From Ampullaceana balthica (lineage: Eukaryota > Mollusca > Gastropoda > Lymnaeidae), in NCBI GenBank assembly GCA_944989445.1, contig CALYLW010000743.1:186001-250000 (forward strand): DNA of 64,000 nt. The letters run 5' to 3'. The translations under genes were made by a program, and so were the position numbers. Positions 48,149 to 58,370 of this stretch are shown piece after piece (position 1 is the stretch's first letter; each line of letters opens with the position of its first letter). The notes under the pieces were generated by a model. That model was not told the DNA's origin. It searched no databases and was given only the letters and a program-made list of their open reading frames with translations.

Positions 48149-50248
48149 TGTGTATGTGTGTGTTGCGGCCGATGCCCGAAATCGGCCTTTTCGCAAATTT
48201 GCCGACCGATTCGTGAACTGGCTCTTATTTGTCCCGCCAAAGCCCGAAAGCCCCCTTTTTTTATTCTAATATTTAGCTTTTACATAATGACAAAGATCTT
48301 TATATTTTCCGCAACTGTTCGCATATTTAATGCGAATGAAATAATATTTCGAATTTTTAAATTATTTTTTTTCTATTGCTGTGTACTTAATCAAAATAAT
48401 ATACTGTTTACTCCATATTTATTAAGTCAGCTGGTTAGTGTGATCTTTTTATATCGATTCCGTAAATATATATTTTGTTATCAAGACGAGATGATTAATG
48501 ATATAAAGTAATTTAATTTGTGGCATTTATTTTTATTTGGCTTACAATTGTCATCAAGTGTAAGAATGTTTAAAATACTAGCTGTTATTCATAAGGAAAA
48601 TACTATTATTATCACAGGTTAGTATCTGAAGGTGACATTTCCGCCTCACTTTTGCTGTAAACGCTCATCTATGCTAATGTATCGAACACTCGTGAATGAT
48701 GAGCACTTCTTAGTTTGTTTAGAATTTCAGCCATTGAGCATGCTACACAGATTCAGTGACTTTAAAATTATCTTTTCATAACGATTATTTCAAATCTATT
48801 TCCGAGGTATTCTCGAACTATAAACCGCAAATAAGTTCTACTTTATTTCATTTTCTTGTTGTATATATTTGTTCATTGATTAATGCTTTACCGATACGGT
48901 CGTTTTTTCTGTTTGATTTTTTTTCTCATCATATTGTATATATATTTTTTTTAATATTTTAGATTAGGCGGTATATATATAACTCTGAGAAGAAGATGCC
49001 GTCCTAAAAACAATGACGATCAAAATGCTGGTCAATACCAAAGGTGTTAACTTTTTGCAAGAAACAAAATTATTATTTTGTTTTATTATTTTGTTTTAAA
49101 TTCATAAAGCAAATTTTGAAAAGTATTTTGTATATTTACTTAATTTTAAAAAAATAAAATATAAAGGATAAATATAGAATTTGTAGGTTTCGAGTTTTTG
49201 CCTGATTGTCTAACTAAATAATGTTTAAGGAAGTCCTTACTTTCAAAATATTACATACTACAATGTGTAATATAGTAATTACATGTATTATTATTTATTA
49301 TTATTATTAGTTATTATTAATGGTTAAGAACCCATACAGACACGTTGTAGTTCAAGTTGACATATAAATACAATTATAATATAGCTATGAGACATTCGCA
49401 GTCTAGAAAGAAAAAAAAAGAAAACAATATCACTGTACCTGAAAATCATAAAAATACATTTTTTTTGTTAATGTTGTTTTTATGTAACACTAAACAAAAA
49501 ACATTTTTATTACATTTTCTTTGATAGCCAAGATACAGGTCTACTTCAAGAAATGGGTATGTACGTTTCAATCGAGCCACCAAAGGGATTCTATACTTGA
49601 ATATAATATTTTAAGGAAACTTGCATTATAAATAAATACGAAACAATGTATATAACAAGAAAATCTAAATTTTAAAGTGTTTATATTAACTATATATACA
49701 TTTATTTATTTCTATAATACGTGCGAATTAAGAAACATCACATTTATTACATTAAAAAAATGTATTGCCATATAACGATGTGAGAGTAAAAAGTTGATTC
49801 TCGTTTATATATCCCTCAATCAGATGAGTCAGGAAGTCAGATTTCTGAGTGCACAAAGTTTTGAAAAGAAAGATACAGCAAAAGTAAAGGTAGTATATTA
49901 TACAAATATACATTACAAAGTATTTTTTGTTCTTAGATTGCAATAGGCGCCTGTTTTTTGTTTTGTATTCTTCCATCGTTTTATCTATCAAAAATGTTTC
50001 CCTTACGTTGTTACACGTCTTTGTTTAATCTAAAAGATATCAGTATGTGTGATTCAGAAGTACATACGAAAAAATGTTTGTGATGTACTAATTACGGTTA
50101 GAGTTAGTCTTAAACCTATGCCTCATGTACGTCGATTTCATATTTACATTTATAATTTCCTTTGGCAGAAATAAAGTTAATAAACAAAGACCAGTACTCA
50201 TTCAAAACTTTGAAAGGAAAAGCTTTGAAACTTGGGAAGCATACTTGA
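39443..50248 (+). CDS. Putative type I membrane receptor, eight coding exons
   Basis: Exons 39443-39538 (ATG at 39487), 40042-40214, 42622-42802, 43754-44042, 44634-44736, 48963-49043, 49528-49556 and 50169-50248 all have AG/GT borders, and every junction phase matches (phases 1, 0, 1, 1, 2, 2, 1). If one extra C in exon 4 is ignored, the product is 328 residues. Layout: signal peptide 1-17; ectodomain 18-249 with 12 cysteines and about ten N-glycosylation sequons; one transmembrane helix 250-274; Arg-rich stop-transfer RRRCRPK; 54-residue tail with Tyr 291 and Tyr 312 (DQYSFKTL). The ectodomain could be two divergent Ig-like domains (GFRHLNCTI resembles an Ig F strand), but no domain is certain. 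A cell-surface immune-type or adhesion receptor is inferred. As sequenced, the frame is broken, so this may be a pseudogene, null allele or sequencing error. Confidence 0.72.
40042..40214 (+). CDS. Receptor exon 2: ectodomain
   Basis: Acceptor TTTCTTAACAG, donor CCG|GTGAGC. Encodes residues 19-75 with CETKC and YCNFTC, i.e. two closely spaced cysteine pairs, and one N-glycosylation site (NFT). Open only in the frame continued from exon 1. Confidence 0.75.
40959..41239. mobile_element. 281-bp MITE with GGGCGT termini in receptor intron 2
   Basis: Starts GGGCGTAGGGAAGGGGGG and ends CCTAGCGACGCCCATG, with poly-C/poly-G blocks inside both ends. Flanked by an exact 11-bp duplication CCTATAACCAT (40948-40958 and 41240-41250). 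The palindromic GCATTTGCCCCCCC block is typical of abundant invertebrate non-autonomous elements. Confidence 0.75.
41430..41736. mobile_element. hAT-type MITE (307 bp) with intact 8-bp duplication
   Basis: Terminal inverted repeats CAGTGCATCTCAAACTT and the complement of CCACTTTGAGAAGCAGTG, flanked by exact CTTTAGAT on both sides (41422-41429 and 41737-41744). An 8-bp duplication with CAGTG termini is diagnostic of hAT. Intact flanks suggest a fairly recent insertion. Lies in receptor intron 2. Confidence 0.85.
42096..42255 (+). mobile_element. SINE body, 5'-truncated copy
   Basis: Matches the 3' two-thirds of the SINE at 27139: GGCAGCTGGGAATAGCGTGG, then GCCGTGGCCTGTGAACGCTG, then TCTTCTGTATAGAAGCAGCG and TCTATAATAC. 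The tRNA head is missing. Intron 2 of the receptor gene. Confidence 0.75.
42622..42802 (+). CDS. Receptor exon 3: ectodomain
   Basis: Acceptor ATATGTAG, donor TCAG|GTAATT. Encodes residues 76-135 with Cys 85, 91 and 117 and sequons NVS and NVT. In phase with exons 2 and 4. Confidence 0.75.
43661..43726. repeat. (TA)n microsatellite in receptor intron 3
   Basis: About 33 TA units, ending only 28 bp upstream of the exon 4 acceptor, so length changes could affect splicing. Confidence 0.95.
43754..44042 (+). CDS. Receptor exon 4: ectodomain, with +1 frameshift
   Basis: Acceptor TTCTATAG, donor GCAG|GTATGG. Encodes NLT, NES, NIS, NES, NVS and NCT sequons and five cysteines ([21 protein letters not shown]). 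The frame runs cleanly to ...SIKFAP, meets TAG at 43996, and continues one base over as [16 protein letters not shown] to the donor. The C run at 43988-43992 holds five C where four would keep the frame, and removing one also restores the exon 5 phase. Confidence 0.75.
44634..44736 (+). CDS. Receptor exon 5: stalk and transmembrane start
   Basis: Acceptor TTGCTTTTCAG, donor TTTAAT|GTATTA. Encodes an acidic stalk ([10 protein letters not shown]) and [16 protein letters not shown]. Without splicing the frame stops 6 codons later; splicing to 48963 completes the helix. Confidence 0.75.
45357..45896. mobile_element. Solo LTR (540 bp) inside the Helitron
   Basis: Bounded by TGTCAGG...CCTGACA, flanked by an exact 5-bp duplication TTACC (45352-45356 and 45897-45901). 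Removing it joins the Helitron sequence as in its relatives. Composition is GC-richer than the surroundings. No internal retroviral-type region is present, so it is a recombination product of an LTR retrotransposon. Confidence 0.8.
46051..46116 (-). pseudogene. tRNA-like module inside Helitron
   Basis: Minus strand: GTAGTATACTGGTTATCACG (box A), anticodon arm TCCGC-CATGCAC-GCGGA with a perfect stem (anticodon position TGC), and box B GGGTTCAAGCCAC. Confidence 0.6.
46150..46500 (+). repeat. Family B-related subfamily copy
   Basis: Matches 15775-16195: ACCACAGATAGATATTGGAT, then CAATGCATTGTATCAAAATT, then TCAGATCGATCAAATGTACC and GTTTACATCAAGGGCAGGGG. Confidence 0.6.
46630..46704. repeat. (TA)n(GA)n microsatellite at Helitron 5' end
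   Basis: About 52 bp of TA followed by 23 bp of GA, exactly where other copies have their 5' TCTATATATATAATT terminus. Confidence 0.9.
46710..47635. other. AT-rich intron sequence
   Basis: Inside receptor intron 5. No exon or repeat identified. Confidence 0.5.
47640..47970. other. GC-richer block of unknown nature in receptor intron 5
   Basis: Stands out by composition. Contains ACATGGTGGAGACGTAAGC near 47921, faintly like a retroelement primer-binding region, but no LTR or protein remnant could be shown. Confidence 0.3.
47975..48150. repeat. Compound TA/TG microsatellite
   Basis: Irregular TATATA, TATATG and TGTGTG arrays; long Tyr-Ile open frames across it are artefacts. Confidence 0.9.
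48160..48265. other. GC-rich island after the microsatellite
   Basis: About 100 bp rich in GGCC/CCGA motifs (GCGGCCGATGCCCGAAATCG, GCCGACCGATTCGTGAACTG, CCCGCCAAAGCCCGAAAGCC) in otherwise ~75% AT intron. The CCCGAAA word recurs. Probably a transposon end; not identified. Confidence 0.4.
48963..49043 (+). CDS. Receptor exon 6: end of helix and juxtamembrane
   Basis: Acceptor TTTAATATTTTAG, donor CAAAG|GTGTTA. Reads [20 protein letters not shown] then NAGQYQ. The basic cluster fits the positive-inside rule for a type I protein. Confidence 0.72.
49528..49556 (+). CDS. Receptor exon 7: 29-nt micro-exon of the tail
   Basis: Acceptor TTTGATAG, donor ATGG|GTATGT. Reads [10 protein letters not shown] in the frame demanded by both neighbours. 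Confidence 0.6.
50169..50248 (+). CDS. Receptor exon 8: last coding exon
   Basis: Acceptor TTCCTTTGGCAG. Reads [20 protein letters not shown] then KLGKHT and TGA at 50246. DQYSFKTL is a candidate tyrosine phosphorylation or sorting motif. No donor GT occurs before the stop, supporting it as the terminal exon. Confidence 0.65.
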
Positions 50249-52888
50249 CCAGAATTATCTCTGTTTTCGCAAACAAAGATGCAACAGTGCATGTTGCTTT
50301 TCAAATCATTTCTCGTCACTTGAGGAAATGGTTTACCTAAGTATAATCATCAGGTCAAGAATCAACGCTTGTAAACTGAACAGATCATAATTCAATTACA
50401 ATCGATTCGTGTCGTATCCACACATGGACAAATATTCAGTATACAAAACAGTTTCCACGTCATTCATCTGACTTAGCTCTTTTCTGAGTTTAAAAGCAAA
50501 TGATACTCCATTTCCGCAAAAGAAAAAAACAATGCTAGATGTATTTATTTTTGTTGATTTCCTAGTTTATTATTTTTTTATAAAATGTGTACATTAATAT
50601 GCGCAAATAGACAAAACCCATATAGTCATTCTATTGTGATGAATCATATATGAACTTTCATACACACATCGTTGGCTTATAATATTGAAGTTTTTAGTTT
50701 TATTTTAACTTTTTTTAAAAGATTGCTCTTTCAAGTGAAAAGCAGTTTGAAGGTTACGTTCACTGGTATCCAATCAAGTCCATTTATTATTATTTTGTAA
50801 AGAAAGCATTGATATGTACAGCACCATTATGGAATTTAATTGTTTTTTTTTATAATGTAAAATATTGTTTTTATGTCACTATATATTTAAAATTAATGCT
50901 TTATATTAGACATGGAAGATGCGTATCCACAATAGATCTCTTTCTACCTGTAGATTATTTTGACAACTCCTTTTTCATTTTTAAAGTTGTTTTTAATGAA
51001 AGCATGATTGGGAAAAAAATGTTGGTATGGAATCAAAAAATATGTTTATTAAAAAATATCAGTATGTGTAATGTGTAAATCAATTTTACAATGTGAAAGA
51101 GTTTCATAATTCTTCCTTGCACTTTTCCAAAAGGCAACATGTGAGATGCAGTTGGTAATCTGCTGAGTGTCGGGGGGGTACTTGACCTCAGGGGCCTAAA
51201 AACCAATGACTTGATGATATTGATTGGTCATCCATGTTGATAGCAAGTCATTCCTTTCAGTTGGCTAAACGAAATGATTGGCTGGTGGGTATAAGCCTGG
51301 AACCCAAATTTTCTTTGTTTATAAATTAGAAAAAATGTTTAATTAGATAGTCACTTTTAACGTCTTGTTAATGTATGCATAAGTGTTTATCAAATAAGTA
51401 CATATTTTTAATGGAAGAAATACGTTTATAAAAGAGTCATTACCTATTTACAGCTTTAACAAAGTCAGCATGACGTAATACAAATTGAAGTATTTGAAGT
51501 TAGTTAATGAAACCTTAATAAAATGTTTTTTTCGTGCACTATGTATATGTTGTAAAGATAATAAATAAATTTAAAGATTAACATTTTATGCATGAGTCTC
51601 TAAAGTGTGTAGAGTATAATACGGTTTTATACATAAAAATGAACATTTGAAACAATTATAATTTTTTGGGGGGTTTAAATACGAATAATTTTTGTTGTAT
51701 AGTTCAATAGAAAGACATACACTTATGCATGCTGCATTATATTTTCACCTTGTTACATAAGTAGGATTATAAAATATATACTATTTAAAGACGTCATGCT
51801 TTATAGCAACATTGTGTAAGTTGATGTTTAGTTCAAATAATAATTTACACATTGACGCTGATTACATATGGAAACAAAGTCATATCATATTTAAACAATG
51901 TTAATATTACATTTTTAAAACATTTTTAAAACATATATTCCTTCACTATCACAAAAACACATCACTTACATGAAGCTGTATGCATTGTTTTTAATGGATT
52001 TTTACATACAGCAAATTATACTATTTTAGGAATTCTGAAGTTTACCAAGTGGTAAGATAATTTTTCTTATATGCACTACCTTCAATTGGGATTATTGTTG
52101 TGCACATTTAGAGCAAAATCTATAATATATTCTACTCTCTCCCCAATGATAATTTCATGGTTTGGTGGACCCTTAAAGGGGAGTTAATAGTAATGTGATC
52201 AAACATTTTACCCTGTTGCAAATCGATTTTTAGACATCAAACTGTTTACTTAATGTACTTGGTCCATGACTCATAAAGTTATAAGCTTGCAGCCTTCATT
52301 GATTTGCTTGTTTTATATTTTAATAATTTATTATTTATATTTTCTTATTTTTAGATTTAAGTATTGTCTATTAAAACGAGAAGAGATACTCAAATATGTA
52401 AATTTATATTTATGTTTAATATTGAAGTGAAAAAAGGTGCATTGCCTTATATATTTTCCTGAGAATTATGCTACATAACAAAAATAATTTTCATAAATTT
52501 TGTTTACAACTTGGTATTTTAAAATGGAGTTTGTTAAATCTCACCCACAATGAGCCAACATTTTTAAGCTAAGCTCACAACCACCCCCACTCCCCCACCC
52601 CCTTCCCAAGAAAATCTTTTGATTTGAACATATACTTAAATTGTATTTTACTTAAATATATCATAGTCCTATTTTTAAAGGTATATTATATTTTAAAATG
52701 TTAAATTGAGGTCTAACAAGCATTAAATAGAAATAACCTTTTTTTGTATCATGAATCTAACCATTGCCAATATAGGGTTGTAACTAATAACGCAATTTGT
52801 TTTCTTGCTACATAAAAGATATAACATTAAGGAAATTTCAATTTAAGAAGTAACAGAATGCATTCGCTTAACATTCATTATAATAACA
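50249..52888. other. Receptor 3' UTR and AT-rich flanking DNA
   Basis: Downstream of the TGA at 50246. Poly(A) signals AATAAA occur near 51515 and 51560; either could end the transcript, but cleavage sites cannot be placed. A slightly GC-richer block at 51125-51300 is unexplained. Confidence 0.4.
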
Positions 52889-52899
52889 ATTAGTTAGAA

Positions 52900-53089
52900 A
52901 ACAAATTGCAAGCTGGACTGCAAAACCGAGACAGAAGAGTGTCACGGGTTCTATTCTCGGTGCTGGTGTGGCCCCCAGGGAATTGTGCAGGCCACACAAT
53001 CCCTGGCCCGTTAGTGGTTGCTAAATAAAAACTAGTGAACGCTACTTCACATGCCCTAAAGTCCGTCATGGACTGGAAAGGGGGTTATT
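52900..53089 (+). mobile_element. SINE, second subfamily, with target duplication
   Basis: tRNA-like head with degenerate box B GGGTTCTATTCT; body GTGGCCCCCAGGGAATTGTG and GTGAACGCTACTTCACATGC; tail GACTGGAAAGGGGGTT. Flanked by an exact 11-bp ATTAGTTAGAA (52889-52899 and 53090-53100). Shares the GTGAACGCT...CAC.TGCC core with the SINE at 27139. Confidence 0.75.
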
Positions 53090-53100
53090 ATTAGTTAGAA

Positions 53101-53776
53101 TATACACTCTCCCTGGATAAGGAAATATGAACCAGAATCGTCAAGGCCACATCATTAATGGCTAGGCTGAATCAAAGAGTGTGAAACAATGCGCAGCTCA
53201 CAGATAGGACGAAAATCACGGTGTACCAGGCCTGCGTGCTCAGCACACTCCTCTATGGCAGTGAGTGCTGGACGACCTACGCCAAGCAAACAAATCAGTT
53301 CAACAGCTTCCACCTACGATGCTTGCGTAGGATTCTACGCATCAATTGGCAGGACAAGATCACCAATGTACTCAGAAGAAGCCATATGCTGAGTATGCAC
53401 TCAATTCTGAGTGAGAGGCGCCTGCGGTGGTTAGGTCATGTCCGCAGGATGAGCTCGGAGCACATTCCTAGAGCCTTGCTTTACGATGAGCTGGCAACCG
53501 GTATGAGAAAAAGATGTCACCCCTGCTTGAGCTTCAAGGACGTCTGCAAGAAAGACATGTCATTGGCACAGATAGACCATAAAACGTGGGAGACCATTGC
53601 CGAGGAGCGCACCTCCTGGCGGCAAATGTGCGTGAGGGCATTCATGTCGCGGAAGCATCCCTCATAGCTTTGAGTAAAGAGAGAAGGGCCAGGAGAAAGG
53701 GCAGGGGGGGCAGATGAGTAGGAGTACACGCCATCGTCCCATGAGGACGGACGCTTGCCATACAATACAATACAAT

Positions 53777-53790
<14 letters not shown>
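53101..53790 (+). pseudogene. LINE 3' end (copy 5), 5'-truncated
   Basis: From 53221 an open frame reads YQACVLSTLLYGSECWTTYA, FHLRCLRRILRINWQDKI, RRLRWLGHVRRM, LLYDELATGMRKR, FKDVCKKDMSLAQID and TWETIAEERTSWRQ, the C-terminal domain of the family RT. A shorter decayed stretch precedes it (THSPWIRKYEPES-like, shifting frames). The 3' UTR ends CGTCCCATGAGGACGGACGC, TTGCCATACAATACA, then an ATACA/TA tail. This is the least decayed copy. Confidence 0.85.

Positions 53791-53811
<21 letters not shown>
53783..53811. repeat. (TA)n tail of LINE
   Basis: TA array directly following the ATACA repeats of the LINE tail, suggesting microsatellite growth from the tail. Confidence 0.9.
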
Positions 53812-53813
<2 letters not shown>

Positions 53814-53814
53814 C

Positions 53815-54475
53815 ACTAATCAACTCAACAGCAATATATCATAAAGTAATGAAATTTATAAATAAGTTAATTAAAGTTTTCCAACATATGCTTCTCATCT
53901 ATACACCTAGCCAACATGCAATATGTGTGCGATGCCTCGTTATGGAAGCCACATGTTTGTTTTTTGTTTTTTTTAATGAAAAACATAAATATACAAAGTT
54001 TTATTAAATAATAAATGACATTTATTCTATTAACTTTGTCTTATTTATAACTTTAGGATACATTTTTCAAAATATTATCAACTTTCTTTATTTAATTTAG
54101 ATAACAATATATTTATTTACTAAGGAGAGAATGAGCGAAAAAAACAATTACAAATTAAAAGAATAGTTTAAATATTACTTAATAAAATTGAAAGGTCAGT
54201 AGCAGTATATTTGCATTGAAATGTAGTATGTTAATTACGAAAGAGTAGAAATCGTCCTAATATGCTTACTTTGCATTTAACTATTGTAGTTACATACTTA
54301 TTTATAACGAATTTATGAGTGCCACTTCAAACCATTCGAATTTATTTTTAAAATGATATTAGTATCAAACAACAGAATCTTCCTGTTAGATGTTATATAT
54401 AAAAGACTAAATATATATTTTTGTTTCAAGTGCTAGTCGTTTGATAATTAAAACTTTTAATACTCAAAAAATATG

Positions 54476-54562
<87 letters not shown>

Positions 54563-55300
54563 TTATTCTTGCGTAATTTTAAAACGTATGGTACATTCAA
54601 CGTTTGCTGTTCTTATAATTTTTAAATATTTTTTTAAACACGTGTATTCTTTTACATTTATTAGTACTTAGTAAAAATATGTTAAAAATACTTCTGTAAA
54701 TATTTAGTTTACCATTAGCGAAATGATATGTAAGCAAACTATTGCTTTGTACTATAACATATAAATAAACATTTTTATATAATTTGTTACTTTGTATCAT
54801 AGGTAATTTGTACTATAATATTTTTATTGATACTTTTTATAATATAATTTTGAATATATTGACCCACTACTCAACTGCTTTGAAAAAAATTTTATTTGCA
54901 TTTTTTAATGTTCTTTAAATATATTTTTACAATATTATACCCAGGGTATTCTCATTACTTATTTTAGAACGTGCGGCATTTCAAACAATTACAACTTTAC
55001 ACTTTGTTAATTGCGTTTTTACTATCAAGATAATATCTTTAAATATATAAACAAATGAGCGTTTTTTGTTCTTGTAGAATATAATTAATTTCTTTTTACA
55101 TTTTTTGTGTGTAAATTCTATATTTATAATTTTTTTAAAAAAATAATAAAAAGAAATAATTAAAAAGAATTACCTGAAACCACATCAAAATTACTTTCAT
55201 TTATTATCGTCTTCGTACCAAACATTGTGTTTCTAGGCTTTAAAGATTTTATTAGAACCTTTATTATTATTTTTGCATTTAGGCAAATAAAATACACTTT
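53815..55300. other. AT-rich non-coding DNA
   Basis: Contains a long (TA)n array at about 54476-54561. No gene. Confidence 0.5.
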
Positions 55301-55308
55301 TAGCAAAA

Positions 55309-55401
55309 TGTTGGCGGTCAGATCTTTAAAAGCCGATCACAAAATGGGGAAAGTTATTGCAATTTGGTTATGGCATCAACATCTTTGTTTGTTGAAAAGG
55401 T
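55309..55401 (+). other. Exon-like open segment, uncertain
   Basis: Bounded by CTTTTAG and AAG|GTAAGT, a strong donor. One frame reads QNVGGQIFKSRSQNGE, then SYCNLVMASTSLFVEK. Its phase does not fit any donor of the receptor gene to the left, so it is either an isolated exon of another transcript or chance. Confidence 0.2.
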
Positions 55402-55554
55402 AAGTTAGCTGATGATATTAACATATTATTTTTTTTAATGCTAATGTATAATCTTTCCATAATAGTAACATTAAGATTTCTTTGTTTTGTCTTTTCTCTT
55501 TTGTTTCTTTATCGCTCAATATATCTTATCTCTCTCTCTCTCTTTATATATGTA

Positions 55555-55585
55555 CTAGAAATATACCCGCACGTCGTAGCGGGAG
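55555..55585 (-). mobile_element. 3' end of a second Helitron family
   Basis: Minus strand shows hairpin arms CCCGC/GCGGG (55566-55570 with 55579-55583), a short TATATTT spacer, CTAG (55555-55558) and host T. The arrangement is that of a Helitron 3' terminus, different in sequence from the GCGGCGTA family. The related start CTAGAATTATACCCGCAC occurs at 63251. The element's 5' end was not found. Confidence 0.6.
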
Positions 55586-56089
55586 TGTGCTGACACTTTT
55601 TCCCAGTATTAGTTGCTGGTTATTACAATTTTTATTTGCCAAGTTATATTTCAGATTCATCTATTAATTAAAATGTTATGGGAAACAGAGATATTCCATT
55701 TTAAGGAAAAAATAATAAATATAATTGAATATATATAAGAAAAAAAAATGGAGGGAAAAAAACAACATACACAGTTATTTAATTCTTACCATTTTACCAC
55801 GTGAATTGTTTTCACTTAATGCAGTGCCTTTTAACATTACCTTATTATTTAAAAGATGTGATTTATTGAATACTGAATCTTGTCGACCAAAATATCTAAA
55901 TTTACTATTTCATTCCCACTTGTACTAAATAAACATAACTTATAGGTTTTCCGAAAGAGCTCTACCACCCTCGTCACTAAAAAATTTCATATATAATTAC
56001 GACACTGCAAAGTAACACAGTTGCAAGTAATACAATATTTGTAACCGCGTCTATGAGATAAAGAACATTTGGCACTATCCCTTAAAAAG

Positions 56090-56699
56090 CAAAGGCTACA
56101 TAACTCATAGCGCTAATAAACAAAATTATAAATGTACTTTCTAAAATACTTTTTAAAAAAAAGTCGCATTAAAATGATATCAAGAAAATGTGCACACCAT
56201 ATTTAGATTATAAAATATTATAGAAAGCTGGCCGCATAAATAAAGTATTTTTATAACTTTTTCTTTTGTCGTATACATAAGTAGCGTAGCGGGGACATAA
56301 TATTTTTTAAAAATGTGTCTCTAAATTGTACGATTTATATTTATGGTTTTTATGCAATGTGTATAATTTCACAAAATGATAATTTTTCTGTGTTCCCTAT
56401 TTCTGACAAGGCATCATATTTTGCAAATTATATGCAATACACACACAACAGATTTTGTTTCTGAAAAATATTTATATATATATCCACATTAGAAAAAAAG
56501 AATCAACAGTCTGTTAATAAGCACATCTGAAAAATGAATGAAAAGCAAACTTCCAAATAGCATTTCTTATTCCGACTACAAAGAAGTGAAATAACATGTT
56601 CAATTCGCAATTCATATTAATTAATCGTTTTCAGGATCACTTTATAAACTTTAGTCAACTTCTGTTAATACGTTCGGTAGCGAAAGTATATAATGTATA

Positions 56700-56757
<58 letters not shown>

Positions 56758-57430
56758 AGCTTATGTAAACTTTTTAAAAGTTAAGTTTATTGACATATAG
56801 CGCAAATAAATTAAATTATGAATGCTATGTATGCAATGTACTCTTTAAAATACTTGAAAGAAACTAAAGAAATCGTATTAAAAGGAATTCAAGAAAATGT
56901 GCGCACCGTATTTAGATAAAAATAATAAATGGTTATAGAAATATTATGGCTTAATAAAAAGTCTGCTTATAACAACTGGATCAAAAATAACTATACTTTT
57001 GTAATCTATTTATAATTGTTCTAACATGGAAATAATATTTGAATTGTTATATATATTTGTGTCTATGTTTAAGATTAAAATAATATCATAATATAATATC
57101 ATAAAGGAATGAAATTCTTTTTTGAGTCACTTTCATAGCCGAACAACAGATTTTGTTTCTAAAAAATAAATAAATTATCTTCCACATTTAAAACAAAAAA
57201 ACAAAAACAAATCACATGTCTGTTAAAAAACGAATGTGAAACAATGATGTTAATTGATTTAAAAATGACATATTTAAATCCAACTACAAAGGAATGAACA
57301 TAACAAATTCAATTCGCAAAAATAATAAATGATTAAGCGTTTTCAGGATCACTTTATTTAGTTTAATCTACTATGTAAATAGGTCCAGTAGCCTAAGTTT
57401 AAATTGTATAAGTGTATAGCTTATGTAAAA
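56090..57430 (-). repeat. ~700-bp direct tandem duplication
   Basis: Landmarks repeat about 700-710 bp apart: CAAGAAAATGTGC at 56181 and 56890, CAGATTTTGTTTCT at about 56448 and 57147, TTTTCAGGATCACTTTA near 56630 and 57342. A (TA)n array at 56702-56745 lies near the junction. Additional partial copies (AATGTGTGCGATAAAAG, GCGCACCGCTGAAAATAAAG) occur near 57520, 57790 and 62770. Strand is set by the Helitron 3' end on the left. Confidence 0.6.
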
Positions 57431-57979
57431 GACAATAACTTATGTAAAAGACAAAAGTAAATATAAATTTTATATTAATAGGACACAGCTAAATTTAAGA
57501 TGCGCACACGAAAATGTGTGCGATAAAAGATTTTAGAACGCGAGCCGCTAAAAATGAAGCTTTGAAAAAAATTCTGACACAATTATTTTTATAAATAGGA
57601 TTTTATTAAAAATCGAGTTATGGAACAGAAAATAATTAAAACAAATTCGCAATTAAATTTAAACATGTAAACAATTAAACCTAATGCATCGTGTGGCAGT
57701 TGTAATTAAATATCTTAACGTGTCTATAATATATAGAAAGTAACAGTAAAGAAAATAACAATTCTTTGTACTGCACAGCTCAAATTAAGAAGCGTACACG
57801 AACATGAGCACCGTAATTAGACAATATGATTTTGTATAAAAATATTAAAATGACGTCATTATTTTATGCTTATATTTTAATTGTTGTAAAGGCAACAATG
57901 TAAAATAGATTTGAGGATTTATAATTATTATGAAATACTGTGTGTACATTTCAGCAAGTCTAATATTTTGTATTTATTA

Positions 57980-58100
57980 AACACCGATAAGTTACTTATG
58001 TTAATTATGTATATTGACTCCCGTGGTCTGTATGGAATGTATAGAAATATTAAATTACGTCATTGTGTGTATCTTTTTATTCTTGTATCGTACTGTTCGC
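57980..58100 (+). repeat. Short dispersed repeat, paired with 62655-62765
   Basis: GATAAGTTACTTATGTTAAT, then TCCCGTGGTCTGTATGGA and AATATTAAAT.ACGTCATTGT recur nearly unchanged at 62655-62765. Confidence 0.7.
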
Positions 58101-58370
58101 TCTTTGACTTCAAATATGTAATGTTATCTCAACTCTAACTAAAGTATTATTTTTAACTTTCAGTATTTCTGCGTGGTAATGTAGTTCAAATACAATGTTT
58201 AACGTCTCAAATAGTTGATGCAGTAGACAAACTTAAAAAAAAATATGTATTTATTTATTTGTTTTCTTCTTTTTATTAAATAATGCACTTTGTCATCAAA
58301 CTGAAAGTTATTTTAATCATTATAGTATATGGCCCTCAGTGAATTTCGCTACATTTACTGTTAATAACTG

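Noticed and set aside
55309..55401. Ninth exon of the receptor gene
   Set aside because: Good splice borders, but its open protein-like frame starts in phase 0 while receptor donors end in phase 1 or 2, and exon 8 already supplies a stop.
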